This document shows, in pieces, positions 1 through 6,938 of a stretch of 10,094 nt of DNA. Below the pieces are notes generated by a model. That model did no database searches. It was given only the letters and a program-made list of their open reading frames with translations, and was not told the DNA's origin. Position 1 is the stretch's first letter. Every line of letters begins with the position of its first letter. A program made the translations under genes and the position numbers. The stretch is from Bacteroidetes bacterium UBA7368 (lineage in GTDB: Bacteria; Bacteroidota; Rhodothermia; Rhodothermales; UBA10348): NCBI GenBank assembly GCA_002469915.1, contig DKOG01000014.1, forward strand, positions 1 through 10,094. Direction: 5' to 3'.

Positions 1-1218
1 TCGATGCCTGCGGGAATACAACGGGATTTCATCTGCCAATTGGTCAACAAAGAACGGCCGCTCAGGGCGCGGTCCTACCAAACTCATATTTCCTTTGAGC
101 ACGTTCCAAAACTGCGGAATCTCATCCAATCTGGTTTTGCGAAGCCACCTTCCAACGGATGTATATCTAGGATCATCTTCTTGAGCCCAAACCGGCCCAG
201 TGCCTGCTTCGGCATGCTCATCCATTGTCCTGAATTTGAACATCGTAAACGATTTTCCATGCTGACCGATTCGAGTCTGACGATAAATTGCCGGACCAGA
301 ACTGGAAATCCGGACGGCTAAACCTAGAAGCAACCAGAATGGGAGGCCTACAACAAGCACAATCAATGAAAGCGTAGCATCGAATAGGCGCTTTACACTC
401 TGCTCCCATGCCTGCATAGGCTCTGGCATTACTTCTATCAGCGGAAGACCATACATGTGTTCCGTTCGCGCCATTCCACCAATAATGGAATAAAAGTCAG
501 GGACGAGTTTGAGTGTCACAGCCTTACCATCACAGTATCTCAAAACCTCCATGAGCTGATCGCCGTCATTAGGGCCCAGTGCGATTAATACATCTTGCAC
601 CTCTAGGTCGTCAATCAATCGAGGTAAATCCTTGATATCGTAATGTCCATTGGGAGGTACGGTGTTAGTAGCATCTCGCGACAACCGAATGGCGCCTACG
701 ATGTCCAGACCGGCCTCAGGGTATCGGGCGACCTCTTCGTGAAGGGAATCCACCACATCTGTAAAACCGACTACCAACGCCTTATGCAGCCCCTTTCCTT
801 TCAGAATGAGAACCTTTTGGACTGAGCGCACCAAAATCCTTCCGAAGGAAACCGTAAGTACAACGGCAATCCAATAGACAAGTAGGTTCCATTTCGCCGA
901 ATAGGCATCTAAGCTGTCTACAAAAAATAAGAAAAAGAGAACCAATACTCCGATCGTAACCACTTTCGCAATGGTCACCAGTTCATCAAACCGAGAAGCA
1001 GCATACCGCTCGCGGTATAGTCCAAAAAAGAGAAAGACGAGCAACCAGAACCCGGACAAGACCAGAATCATCGCCCCAGCCATACTTTGATCGGGGGTAA
1101 ACACGGGATCAGAAAACCACCCCCAGTTAAACCGGGCTCGATACCACAAGAGGTTGGCCACTGAAAAAGCCAACGCATCTACGAACACAAGGAATATGAG
1201 CTCAGTCTTTCTATTCAC
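1..1218 (-). CDS. Initiating sugar-phosphate transferase for exopolysaccharide/capsule (WbaP/WcaJ type), C-terminus cut by window edge
   Basis: The frame is open for 406 codons from GTG at 1218 to the window edge, so the protein is partial. Seen: an N-terminal membrane part with about four hydrophobic segments (roughly residues 7-25, 40-60, 84-101, 108-120), a soluble Rossmann-like part (about 140-255, containing ALVVGF and DVLIALGPNDGD), another hydrophobic segment (about 278-296), then the bacterial sugar-transferase domain: IYRQTRIG, FKFRTM (327-332), WLRKTRLDEIPQFWNVLKG (358-376) and MSLVGPRPE (378-386). The family moves a sugar 1-phosphate from a nucleotide sugar to undecaprenyl phosphate at the inner membrane, starting a repeat unit; Asp365-Glu366 is the likely catalytic pair. 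Some 60-80 C-terminal residues are missing. GTG is the only normal start after the in-frame stops near 1264-1269; the ribosome site (AAGG, 12 bases away) is weak. The divergent neighbour is a Wzi-like gene, which supports a polysaccharide role. The sugar cannot be told. Confidence 0.93.
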   Translation of the reverse strand, partial: MNRKTELIFLVFVDALAFSVANLLWYRARFNWGWFSDPVFTPDQSMAGAMILVLSGFWLLVFLFFGLYRERYAASRFDELVTIAKVVTIGVLVLFFLFFVDSLDAYSAKWNLLVYWIAVVLTVSFGRILVRSVQKVLILKGKGLHKALVVGFTDVVDSLHEEVARYPEAGLDIVGAIRLSRDATNTVPPNGHYDIKDLPRLIDDLEVQDVLIALGPNDGDQLMEVLRYCDGKAVTLKLVPDFYSIIGGMARTEHMYGLPLIEVMPEPMQAWEQSVKRLFDATLSLIVLVVGLPFWLLLGLAVRISSSGPAIYRQTRIGQHGKSFTMFKFRTMDEHAEAGTGPVWAQEDDPRYTSVGRWLRKTRLDEIPQFWNVLKGNMSLVGPRPERPFFVDQLADEIPLYSRRHR

Positions 1219-1254
1219 AAGCCAACCGGCCTTTGATGCCTGAATATAGTGAGT

Positions 1255-1277
1255 TTTGCAAGTCTATTAGCTCGTCC
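1255..1277. repeat. Imperfect direct repeat, copy 1
   Basis: The sequence is TTTGCAA, GTCTATT, three bases, then TCGTCC. The same three blocks, in the same order and direction, occur at 1359-1383. Copy 1 lies close to the sugar-transferase gene and overlaps the second box of its candidate promoter. A protein-binding site is a reasonable inference; no regulator is encoded in the window. Confidence 0.45.
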
Positions 1278-1289
1278 AAACGCAACAAA
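1259..1289 (-). promoter_or_regulatory. Possible promoter of the sugar transferase, Bacteroidota-like layout
   Basis: On the minus strand TTTG (1289-1286) is followed by exactly 19 bases and then TAGACTTG (1266-1259). The consensus known for Bacteroidota housekeeping sigma factor is TTTG-N19-TAnnTTTG, so there is one mismatch in the second box. A start about 7 bases downstream would give a leader of about 30-35 bases before GTG 1218. The match is short and untested, and the second box also lies inside a direct repeat. Confidence 0.3.
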
Positions 1290-1358
1290 AACTAGATGGT
1301 GCCTGCCCAGTTCGCAACTCATACGACATTTGCTGAAAATCAGTCCCATTTCACCTAA

Positions 1359-1383
1359 TTTGCAACAGGTCTATTCTTCGTCC
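1359..1383. repeat. Imperfect direct repeat, copy 2
   Basis: The sequence is TTTGCAA, three extra bases (CAG), GTCTATT, two bases, then TCGTCC, matching copy 1 at 1255-1277 apart from gap sizes. It ends 25 bases before the start of the Wzi-like gene, so it lies in that gene's leader or core promoter. The two copies sit 104 bases apart, each near one of the two divergent genes. Confidence 0.45.
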
Positions 1384-1408
1384 TTCCCCACTGGAAAGCA
1401 ATTTTTAT

Positions 1409-2941
1409 ATGCGTGTCCGGAATCCCTCCTATTTGCTCGTTCTTGCGGCTTTGCTTTTTACGCAACCCGTCTTGGCGCAAACTGGGCCCATCTTACCGTT
1501 AGATAGCCCTTCACTGTGGAATCTAAACGCACTTCTTGCTCGAGGTTGGATGGACGAGTTTAATTCCGGTATCTATCCAGTTTCAGAATTAGGCTACTTG
1601 GAAGCGCTAAGTCGTATTTCCGACACCGACCCCCTGTCCAATCAAATCGCTGAAGAGGCCAAGTCCCACCTTTTTAAATCGACAGACCTACAATCTGGGC
1701 ACTGGGGTATTCGCGTTAGCCCAGCTTTTACCGGCTCAACCCAGAAAAATCTGAATCATATACGGTACGACGCTGATCCAACCCCAGATTGGTTTACTCG
1801 GCTGGGATACGAATCTTGGTTTACCATTGGAAACTGGACCGCGGCATTGGGATTTCGTCACGATCGCTACTACGACCGTGACCCAGAATCCATGGATACG
1901 GCACACCGATGGGCTACGCGACCAGAAAATGCCTACGTCGCCTATACCGGCTCTGTGGCACAATTCAGTATCGGACGGGTGCGGCAACACTGGGGCGGAT
2001 ATCAGCAACCCGGTCTAGTCCTAAGTGACAATCCTCGTCCCATGGACCATATCTCTTTGCGTATTGGATCAAAAAAACTCTCTATTCAAAGTAGCCTTTC
2101 GGAGCTAGACAGCATTACGGGGGATGGGCGTTTTACAGGTGTAGCTGGTGATGATTCGGTTTCAAGCGGTAGTGAACGACGCTATCTAGCCGCACACCGC
2201 CTAACCATTCAAAAGGAGTCTTGGACGCTGGGTCTTATGCATTCCATTTTGTATTCCGGCCGTAACAGTGGATTGTCTCTCCGATACGCCAATCCCTTTC
2301 AGATCGCTTTTATGTCGGTGGACGAACGACCCAAAAACGAAGAGAATAACGGCTTACTGGGAGCATTTTTCAGTCGACAAAGTGGACGGACGTTGATGCA
2401 GATTCAGGTAGCACTCGACGACTTTGACATCTTAGCAGGAGAAGAGCCCCCCTCATTAGCTGGAACGTTTCATCTGTATCGTGCACAAATAGCCCCGCGC
2501 TTAGACCTGTATTCGGAAACCACATTGGTTACTGCTAGAACCTACAACTCTGAGCAAACCGAAGGGAAATATGTATACCTAAAGCGAGGAATGGGCACTC
2601 AGTACAGTGATTTTATTTCATCAGCCTTAGGTCTTAACTGGTTTCATTCTTCGGGCCTTGTTTTCACGCCCGCTGTTCAATTCCTGTTGCAAGGTGAACA
2701 GCATATGTTGAAGCCCTTTCCGAAAAACGAGGAGGCCGATGCCCTACTAGATGGCGTCATTGAACGCACTATTCGACCGAGCATAGGAGTCCGAGGCACG
2801 GTCGGTAAAGGCATACAGATCCACGGTCAAGTAGGTGGTAACATCGTTACAAACGCCAATCATCTCGAAGGGGAAGCTGATTTCTATATGACCGGATTCC
2901 TTTCTATAGGCTATCGATTTATGTGGCGGGGTGCGTTCTAG
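1409..2941 (+). CDS. Capsule-assembly Wzi-family outer-membrane beta-barrel protein
   Basis: The 510-residue product has a clear signal peptide (hydrophobic LLVLAALLF, probable cleavage after VLAQ near residue 24). Next comes a helical-looking stretch (SLWNLNALLARGWMDE, about 35-50, then ELGYLEAL) and a long run of alternating beta-strand sequence. The segment WGGYQQPGLVLSDNPRPMD (195-213) resembles the conserved Trp-Gly/Ser-Asp-Asn region of the Wzi family. The chain ends in YRFMWRGAF, an aromatic end typical of barrels folded by the Bam machinery. E. coli Wzi is of similar length (about 480) and binds capsule at the cell surface; that role here is inferred from family and from the divergent sugar transferase. 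ATG 1409 gives a proper signal peptide; GGAAAG (1393-1398) is a weak ribosome site 10 bases upstream. The stop TAG abuts the next start with no gap. Family call is good; substrate unknown. Confidence 0.72.
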   Translation: MRVRNPSYLLVLAALLFTQPVLAQTGPILPLDSPSLWNLNALLARGWMDEFNSGIYPVSELGYLEALSRISDTDPLSNQIAEEAKSHLFKSTDLQSGHWGIRVSPAFTGSTQKNLNHIRYDADPTPDWFTRLGYESWFTIGNWTAALGFRHDRYYDRDPESMDTAHRWATRPENAYVAYTGSVAQFSIGRVRQHWGGYQQPGLVLSDNPRPMDHISLRIGSKKLSIQSSLSELDSITGDGRFTGVAGDDSVSSGSERRYLAAHRLTIQKESWTLGLMHSILYSGRNSGLSLRYANPFQIAFMSVDERPKNEENNGLLGAFFSRQSGRTLMQIQVALDDFDILAGEEPPSLAGTFHLYRAQIAPRLDLYSETTLVTARTYNSEQTEGKYVYLKRGMGTQYSDFISSALGLNWFHSSGLVFTPAVQFLLQGEQHMLKPFPKNEEADALLDGVIERTIRPSIGVRGTVGKGIQIHGQVGGNIVTNANHLEGEADFYMTGFLSIGYRFMWRGAF

Positions 2942-3523
2942 GTGCGATACTCGCTTCTTTCGATCCTTTTAGCGCTACTTACCACCCTTACCGTTTTTGG
3001 GCAGGACAGTCTAAAAACCACACCGTTCAGCTCCATCCGCATCGCCATGGGTGGACACTCCGCCCCCTTGGTCCACGGCTTGAATGGGTGGACGCCCGGT
3101 TATGGCGTTCGAGCGCACGGTACAACGCCCTTCCATTGGGGTGACCTAGAGGCTGCAGCAAGTTGGCTTCCTTGGTCTGCAAACGAGGCGGGGCTACCTG
3201 ACTTTTATGCCGTACAAATTTCTGGGGCCTGGTCCGTCTCATCGTCGCCATTGAATGCTGTTCGACTAACGAGCGGAATCGCGCTATCAAACTATTTTAT
3301 GGTTTTTGATAGCGAACAGGTATCTGGAGAGCGGAAAGAAAGTGAATTCGTTTTTTCGACATTTCTGCGCCTTCGTAGACAGTTTTTTGGTTCACTTCAG
3401 GGATTCATTCAAGCAGATGCAGCCCGTGTATTCACGAATCCCCCTTTTTCAATGATTCAGCTAACTGCGGGGCTTTCCATCAAGATGGAAAGCCCCGCAT
3501 GGATTGGGCATATTCTGAGGTGA
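2942..3523 (+). CDS. Small secreted or outer-membrane protein, unknown function
   Basis: I do not recognise a family. The 193-residue product starts at GTG 2942, directly after the stop of the Wzi-like gene, so translation is probably coupled. Residues 1-20 form a signal peptide (charged start, LLSILLALLTTLTVFG, then Q). The mature part, about 170 residues, is rich in Ser, Gly and aromatics and has alternating patterns such as AVRLTSGIALSNYFMVF, FVFSTFLRLRRQFF, LQGFIQADAARVF and IQLTAGLSIKM. This would suit a small 8-strand outer-membrane barrel, but that is inference. The last likely strand ends near IKM; the closing eleven residues (ESPAWIGHILR) do not look like a barrel end and are coded partly by the right arm of a perfect hairpin (3467-3498). 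The stop overlaps the preferred GTG start of the next gene. A role beside the Wzi-like protein or the receptor is suggested only by position. Confidence 0.75.
   Translation: MRYSLLSILLALLTTLTVFGQDSLKTTPFSSIRIAMGGHSAPLVHGLNGWTPGYGVRAHGTTPFHWGDLEAAASWLPWSANEAGLPDFYAVQISGAWSVSSSPLNAVRLTSGIALSNYFMVFDSEQVSGERKESEFVFSTFLRLRRQFFGSLQGFIQADAARVFTNPPFSMIQLTAGLSIKMESPAWIGHILR
3467..3498 (+). repeat. Perfect 15-bp inverted repeat with 2-base loop at the gene 2/gene 3 junction
   Basis: Left arm GCGGGGCTTTCCATC (3467-3481) and right arm GATGGAAAGCCCCGC (3484-3498) are exact reverse complements, separated by AA. In RNA the usable loop is about four bases. It lies wholly inside the end of the small-protein gene, ends 21 bases before the preferred GTG start of the receptor gene (3520), and directly abuts the alternative ATG at 3499. 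No T-run follows, so it is not a standard intrinsic terminator. An mRNA processing, stability or translation-control element is possible. Confidence 0.85.
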
Positions 3524-5496
3524 AGTCTCTGCAGCACATAGTATTCGGAGGTATTCTATGCTTCCTACTAGGCTTCCTTACACCTCTTGTCGTACGGGCT
3601 CAAGAAACGAGCCTGGAACACGTTTGGACCGGCGAGGAAGTGCAAGCTATAGCGGCAAGCCGTCTCTCAGAAGTACTGCGAAACCTGGGCCCCTTACGCC
3701 AATGGTCCAGTGACCAATATGGAATACGTTTTCCGGGAAGTGGCCTAGGTGGGTCGCATGGAATGGGTCCGGCCTTAATCGTAGATGGCCATCAGATGAC
3801 CTTCCAGTTCATGGATCGTAACTGGCATGACCTCGCCCCAATATCCCCATCCGATATTGAACGACTTTCTGTTAGCAGCGGCCTTCAGTTACACGATGGT
3901 GGCTCCGTTTCGGACGGAAGCATACGTATTACTACCCGCAAACCTAAGGGCTTTTCTCTTCGCGGATCGGTTGCTTTGGTAAATGAAACGGGAGATCCTG
4001 GGCCCACCATTTACCAGGATATGAGTCTTCAAAATGTTGACCGAAGTGGTCCAACCACCAATTTGCGTCTTTCCTATGGATCGACCGCTTGGTTCGCGCA
4101 GATCGCTTTGGACACCGATGCCTATCACATGACCGACGATAGAATCCGGCGTAGAGTATGGCGGGTGTTTCGAGGCGATATTAAACCAGTAGTAGATCGG
4201 CTATCTCCGAGCTTAAGACTCCTGTTCAAGAAAGACCGTTTCAGCTTTGATATCTGGGCTGGACGGACCTTTCGGAATAACTTTCTCCTCGATGAAATTG
4301 CCGGGTGGGAATGGCCGTTGCAAGAGGATTGGAAATGGCTGAACTCCCGCATTGCACTTCGTTTATTCCCTGCCGTTCAATCAGGCGCTACGTTGGTTGC
4401 CCGGAGTCTTCAGACGAACAATCATCCTTCTGCCGTCGATCTTCCCAACCCCACCCTTCTCCGTGAAGCGAAGGGCGAAGCCTACCTATCGTTCCGAGCT
4501 GGGCACCATCTCCTAACTACCGCAGTTGGCGGAACCGTCAATGACATGCAGCAGCAACGCAGCGTATCCCGTGACAAGTTCGCATTGGTCCATTCCCGAA
4601 TCAGCCTGAGCTCCGCATGGACCCAGCGCACAGCGACCAAGCTGGATGGACACGTCTCATCTCCCATCGATGTTGGTGTTTCTACGAATGCCTGGTCTTG
4701 GTCCTCTTTTTTTGAACTGAGCAGGCTACGCTCCACAGGAGGCCATGTGAGATTTTCAGTGGCTGCGGAAAGCAAAATTCCACGCTCCATTTGGAACACG
4801 TTGGGCTGGATTCAGGAAGGCATGCAGTTCGATGCGTGGGCTGGCGCATATAGCTGGCCTGGTAGCGTAACGCGTTCAACGACCATGGAGGTCATGCTGG
4901 TTTCTCGGTCACCTCTTTCTGAAAAGGTGAGTGCTCTCATCGAACTTTCAGCTCGACAGTTCCAAGGTCTTACTCTTCCAGACCGCATTCATGATCTCCA
5001 CGAAGGCAGCGGGACATTTCGACCAGTATCCCGATACCAAATAGGGCGTTCTGGTCGCATTCTTAGTCCAAGCCTATCGTTTCTTATGAAGCTTGAACAT
5101 CGGACAACCGCACGACTTGGGTATCAGTACCTGCACCTGATCGCTAACCAAGATCTTCTTTTCTGGAAACACTTTACAGGCTTAGCTCCGCATAGAGTAA
5201 CAGCCAGTATTAAACATTCGCCAACGCAACGCCTCCATCTTCGGGCATCTATGGAAATTGGAAGTCCGCGGCTGTGGCCGGAGTATGCTCCTGCCTGGGA
5301 GTCCAAACGGCCGTGGCAAAGCTATATCGAAGGGTCCGTTACCAAGGATCTGTGGGCAGATAACCTAAGTCTAGCCTTATCCCTGCTAAATATTCCTGAT
5401 ACGGAAAACCTCAATCACCCTACCGGCACGAACGACCAACTGGCCATTCGACTAACCGTACGAACTCGCTTTACCGATCGAGAGGATGCCAAATGA
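3520..5496 (+). CDS. TonB-dependent receptor-like outer-membrane protein
   Basis: From GTG 3520 the product has 658 residues. It begins with a good signal peptide (residues 1-28: KSLQHIVFGGILCFLLGF, ending VVRAQ), followed by a plug-like domain at about 35-140: SEVLRNL, GIRFPGSG, ALIVDG (85-90), PISPSDIERLSVSSG and GSIRITTRKP. These match the usual plug order (L..L, R-G, L-I-D-G, I-P..I-E-R-I-E-V, G.I.I.T). The rest is beta-rich, as expected for the barrel, and IRLTVRTRF near the end looks like the last strand, followed by a seven-residue tail. I see no carboxypeptidase-like N-terminal domain and no convincing TonB box. An in-frame ATG at 3499 adds seven residues, but GTG gives a normal signal peptide and a 4-base GTGA overlap like the other junctions. 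Such proteins import large ligands using TonB energy; a TonB-like gene lies in the convergent cluster. Ligand unknown. Its place after a Wzi-like gene hints at a glycan link. Confidence 0.78.
   Translation: MKSLQHIVFGGILCFLLGFLTPLVVRAQETSLEHVWTGEEVQAIAASRLSEVLRNLGPLRQWSSDQYGIRFPGSGLGGSHGMGPALIVDGHQMTFQFMDRNWHDLAPISPSDIERLSVSSGLQLHDGGSVSDGSIRITTRKPKGFSLRGSVALVNETGDPGPTIYQDMSLQNVDRSGPTTNLRLSYGSTAWFAQIALDTDAYHMTDDRIRRRVWRVFRGDIKPVVDRLSPSLRLLFKKDRFSFDIWAGRTFRNNFLLDEIAGWEWPLQEDWKWLNSRIALRLFPAVQSGATLVARSLQTNNHPSAVDLPNPTLLREAKGEAYLSFRAGHHLLTTAVGGTVNDMQQQRSVSRDKFALVHSRISLSSAWTQRTATKLDGHVSSPIDVGVSTNAWSWSSFFELSRLRSTGGHVRFSVAAESKIPRSIWNTLGWIQEGMQFDAWAGAYSWPGSVTRSTTMEVMLVSRSPLSEKVSALIELSARQFQGLTLPDRIHDLHEGSGTFRPVSRYQIGRSGRILSPSLSFLMKLEHRTTARLGYQYLHLIANQDLLFWKHFTGLAPHRVTASIKHSPTQRLHLRASMEIGSPRLWPEYAPAWESKRPWQSYIEGSVTKDLWADNLSLALSLLNIPDTENLNHPTGTNDQLAIRLTVRTRFTDREDAK
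5481..5486 (+). promoter_or_regulatory. Ribosome binding site of the RsmF-like gene
   Basis: AGAGGA lies six bases before ATG 5493, inside the last codons of the receptor gene. It encodes part of the tail after the likely last barrel strand of the receptor. It is one of the better ribosome sites in the window and supports the ATG at 5493. Confidence 0.6.
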
Positions 5497-6938
5497 GCTC
5501 TTTAATGCCGGCTCTGGAACGATATGCTCACCTAATCGAGGACTCAGATGATTTCGGTGAGGCTTGTACGACTCCATTATCGCTAACGGGATGGCTCAAC
5601 CCCATCAAAAATCCAGATATGAACTGGATTTCAGCCGCTGGAGGCTCCAGGTTACATTGGAATCCGAATTCCTTCCGGATTCCTGATTCACACCACCCCG
5701 GATTTTGGAAGGCATTCCTGACGGGGCAATTGATCATTCAAGAAGCGTCTGCCATGAGCGCCGTTCACGCTCTTCCCCTTCAAAAAGGAGATTCCGTGTT
5801 GGATTTATGCGCTGCCCCGGGTAACAAAACGGCTCAGGTATCCGCTTTTTTGGGAGAAACGGGAATGGTGGTCTCAAATGACCTGCACCGAAGCCGGCTG
5901 GGTGTTTTGAATGGTACGCTGGACAGGATGGGACTCGCCAATGTGTTAACGACTGCCTATAATGCCCGAAGCTTTCCTATTCCCGAACACCTTTTTGACC
6001 ATGTACTCGCCGATGTCCCGTGTACCTGCGAAGGCACGTCTAGAAAGCACCTCCGTGTCCTATCTCGAGACAATGCCAGAGAGCGAAAGAAACTTACTCG
6101 CATGCAGGAGGATATTCTGCACCGGGCCATAGCGTGCGTCAAACCGGGAGGACACGTGTTGTATGCGACCTGCACCTATTCCCCCGAGGAAAATGAGCGC
6201 GTCGTCCACCGAGTGCTAGAGGGACTGAAGCCAGGTATGGAATGCGAAGTGGTTCCGATCGCGATTCCGGGATTTAAAATGCGCCCGGGTCTTACGTCGT
6301 GGGAAGGCGAACAGTTTGATGCCCAACTAAAACGCACCTCTAGGATTTGGCCGCAAGACAATGACACGGGAGGCTTTTACTTGGCGCTGCTCAAGCGACA
6401 GGGATCATCGCCCTCTTTTAACCCCGACGAACGCTCACCGGAAGGATTCATTCCTCTACGATCGCAAGACGCGCCGTGGAATCTATACGGTTTTGCCGAC
6501 GATGACCTCGCGCCATTTGGTACGATAACAGGCGGAAGAAAGTATAGTCGTCTACTTACTACGGGATGCCGATTAGACCCGAAAACTCAGTATGAAACGG
6601 TGGGCATGACGGGGCTAAACCTCAAATCACATTCTCCTCGATTTTCTACGCCACTAGCGCTAAAGCTGGGGCATTTGGCGACTTCTGGCCTCGCCCACAT
6701 CAAGACAGAGGCCATCTGGGATTATTTCAGCCATAATCCCGAGCTCACCCATGTGAACACGTGTTCCAGTGAATTAAGCATCGTCACCAATGGAGAGTGT
6801 GCATTGGGACTCGGAAGGTGCGTCGGAGATCAATCCAAACTCGAGAGCTTTTTCCCGCGTGTCTGGGGAGGTATTCAAGTAGTCCCCAAGCTTATTGCGC
6901 TTCGCGAAAAGGGTCTACTGTCTACTGAATCGGAATGA
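5493..6938 (+). CDS. rsmF: RsmF-type rRNA cytosine-C5 methyltransferase
   Basis: The 481-residue product matches the length of E. coli RsmF (about 480), which makes m5C in 16S rRNA from S-adenosylmethionine. Seen in order: the entry motif GQLIIQEASAM (78-88), the SAM loop DLCAAPGNKTAQ (104-115), an acidic SAM-contact Asp130, motif IV DVPCTCEG (174-181) with Cys177, the R-K-H/R-E-R-K-K linker and motif VI ATCTYSPEEN (225-234) with Cys227. In the family the motif VI Cys attacks C6 of the base and the motif IV Cys helps release the enzyme; both are present. After about residue 305 a C-terminal part resembles the PUA-like RNA-binding region of RsmF proteins (IPLRSQDAPWNLYGF onward). ATG 5493 overlaps the receptor stop by ATGA. 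The 3' end overlaps the convergent TonB-like gene by 24 bases. Family is secure; the exact rRNA position and the symbol rest on length and architecture. A tRNA target is less likely. Confidence 0.88.
   Translation: MSSLMPALERYAHLIEDSDDFGEACTTPLSLTGWLNPIKNPDMNWISAAGGSRLHWNPNSFRIPDSHHPGFWKAFLTGQLIIQEASAMSAVHALPLQKGDSVLDLCAAPGNKTAQVSAFLGETGMVVSNDLHRSRLGVLNGTLDRMGLANVLTTAYNARSFPIPEHLFDHVLADVPCTCEGTSRKHLRVLSRDNARERKKLTRMQEDILHRAIACVKPGGHVLYATCTYSPEENERVVHRVLEGLKPGMECEVVPIAIPGFKMRPGLTSWEGEQFDAQLKRTSRIWPQDNDTGGFYLALLKRQGSSPSFNPDERSPEGFIPLRSQDAPWNLYGFADDDLAPFGTITGGRKYSRLLTTGCRLDPKTQYETVGMTGLNLKSHSPRFSTPLALKLGHLATSGLAHIKTEAIWDYFSHNPELTHVNTCSSELSIVTNGECALGLGRCVGDQSKLESFFPRVWGGIQVVPKLIALREKGLLSTESE

Noticed and set aside
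4..321. Plus-strand open frame of 105 codons at the left edge
   Set aside because: The minus strand here encodes the highly conserved catalytic part of the sugar transferase.
1249..1506. Plus-strand open frame of 85 codons across the divergent region
   Set aside because: It runs through the regulatory gap and out of frame over the signal-peptide region of the Wzi-like gene, with no protein features.
3467..3498. Hairpin read as an intrinsic transcription terminator
   Set aside because: The stem is strong but is followed by ATGGATTGGG with no T-run, and the downstream gene overlaps the upstream one, so full termination here would make little sense.
4482..4799. Minus-strand open frame of 105 codons inside the receptor-like gene
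   Set aside because: It is opposite a gene with clear domain features, has no ribosome site or recognisable motif, and its composition fits a shadow frame.
6912..6930. Tandem TCTACTG copies at the end of the RsmF-like gene
   Set aside because: Two seven-base copies inside overlapping coding ends are too short to support a repeat element.
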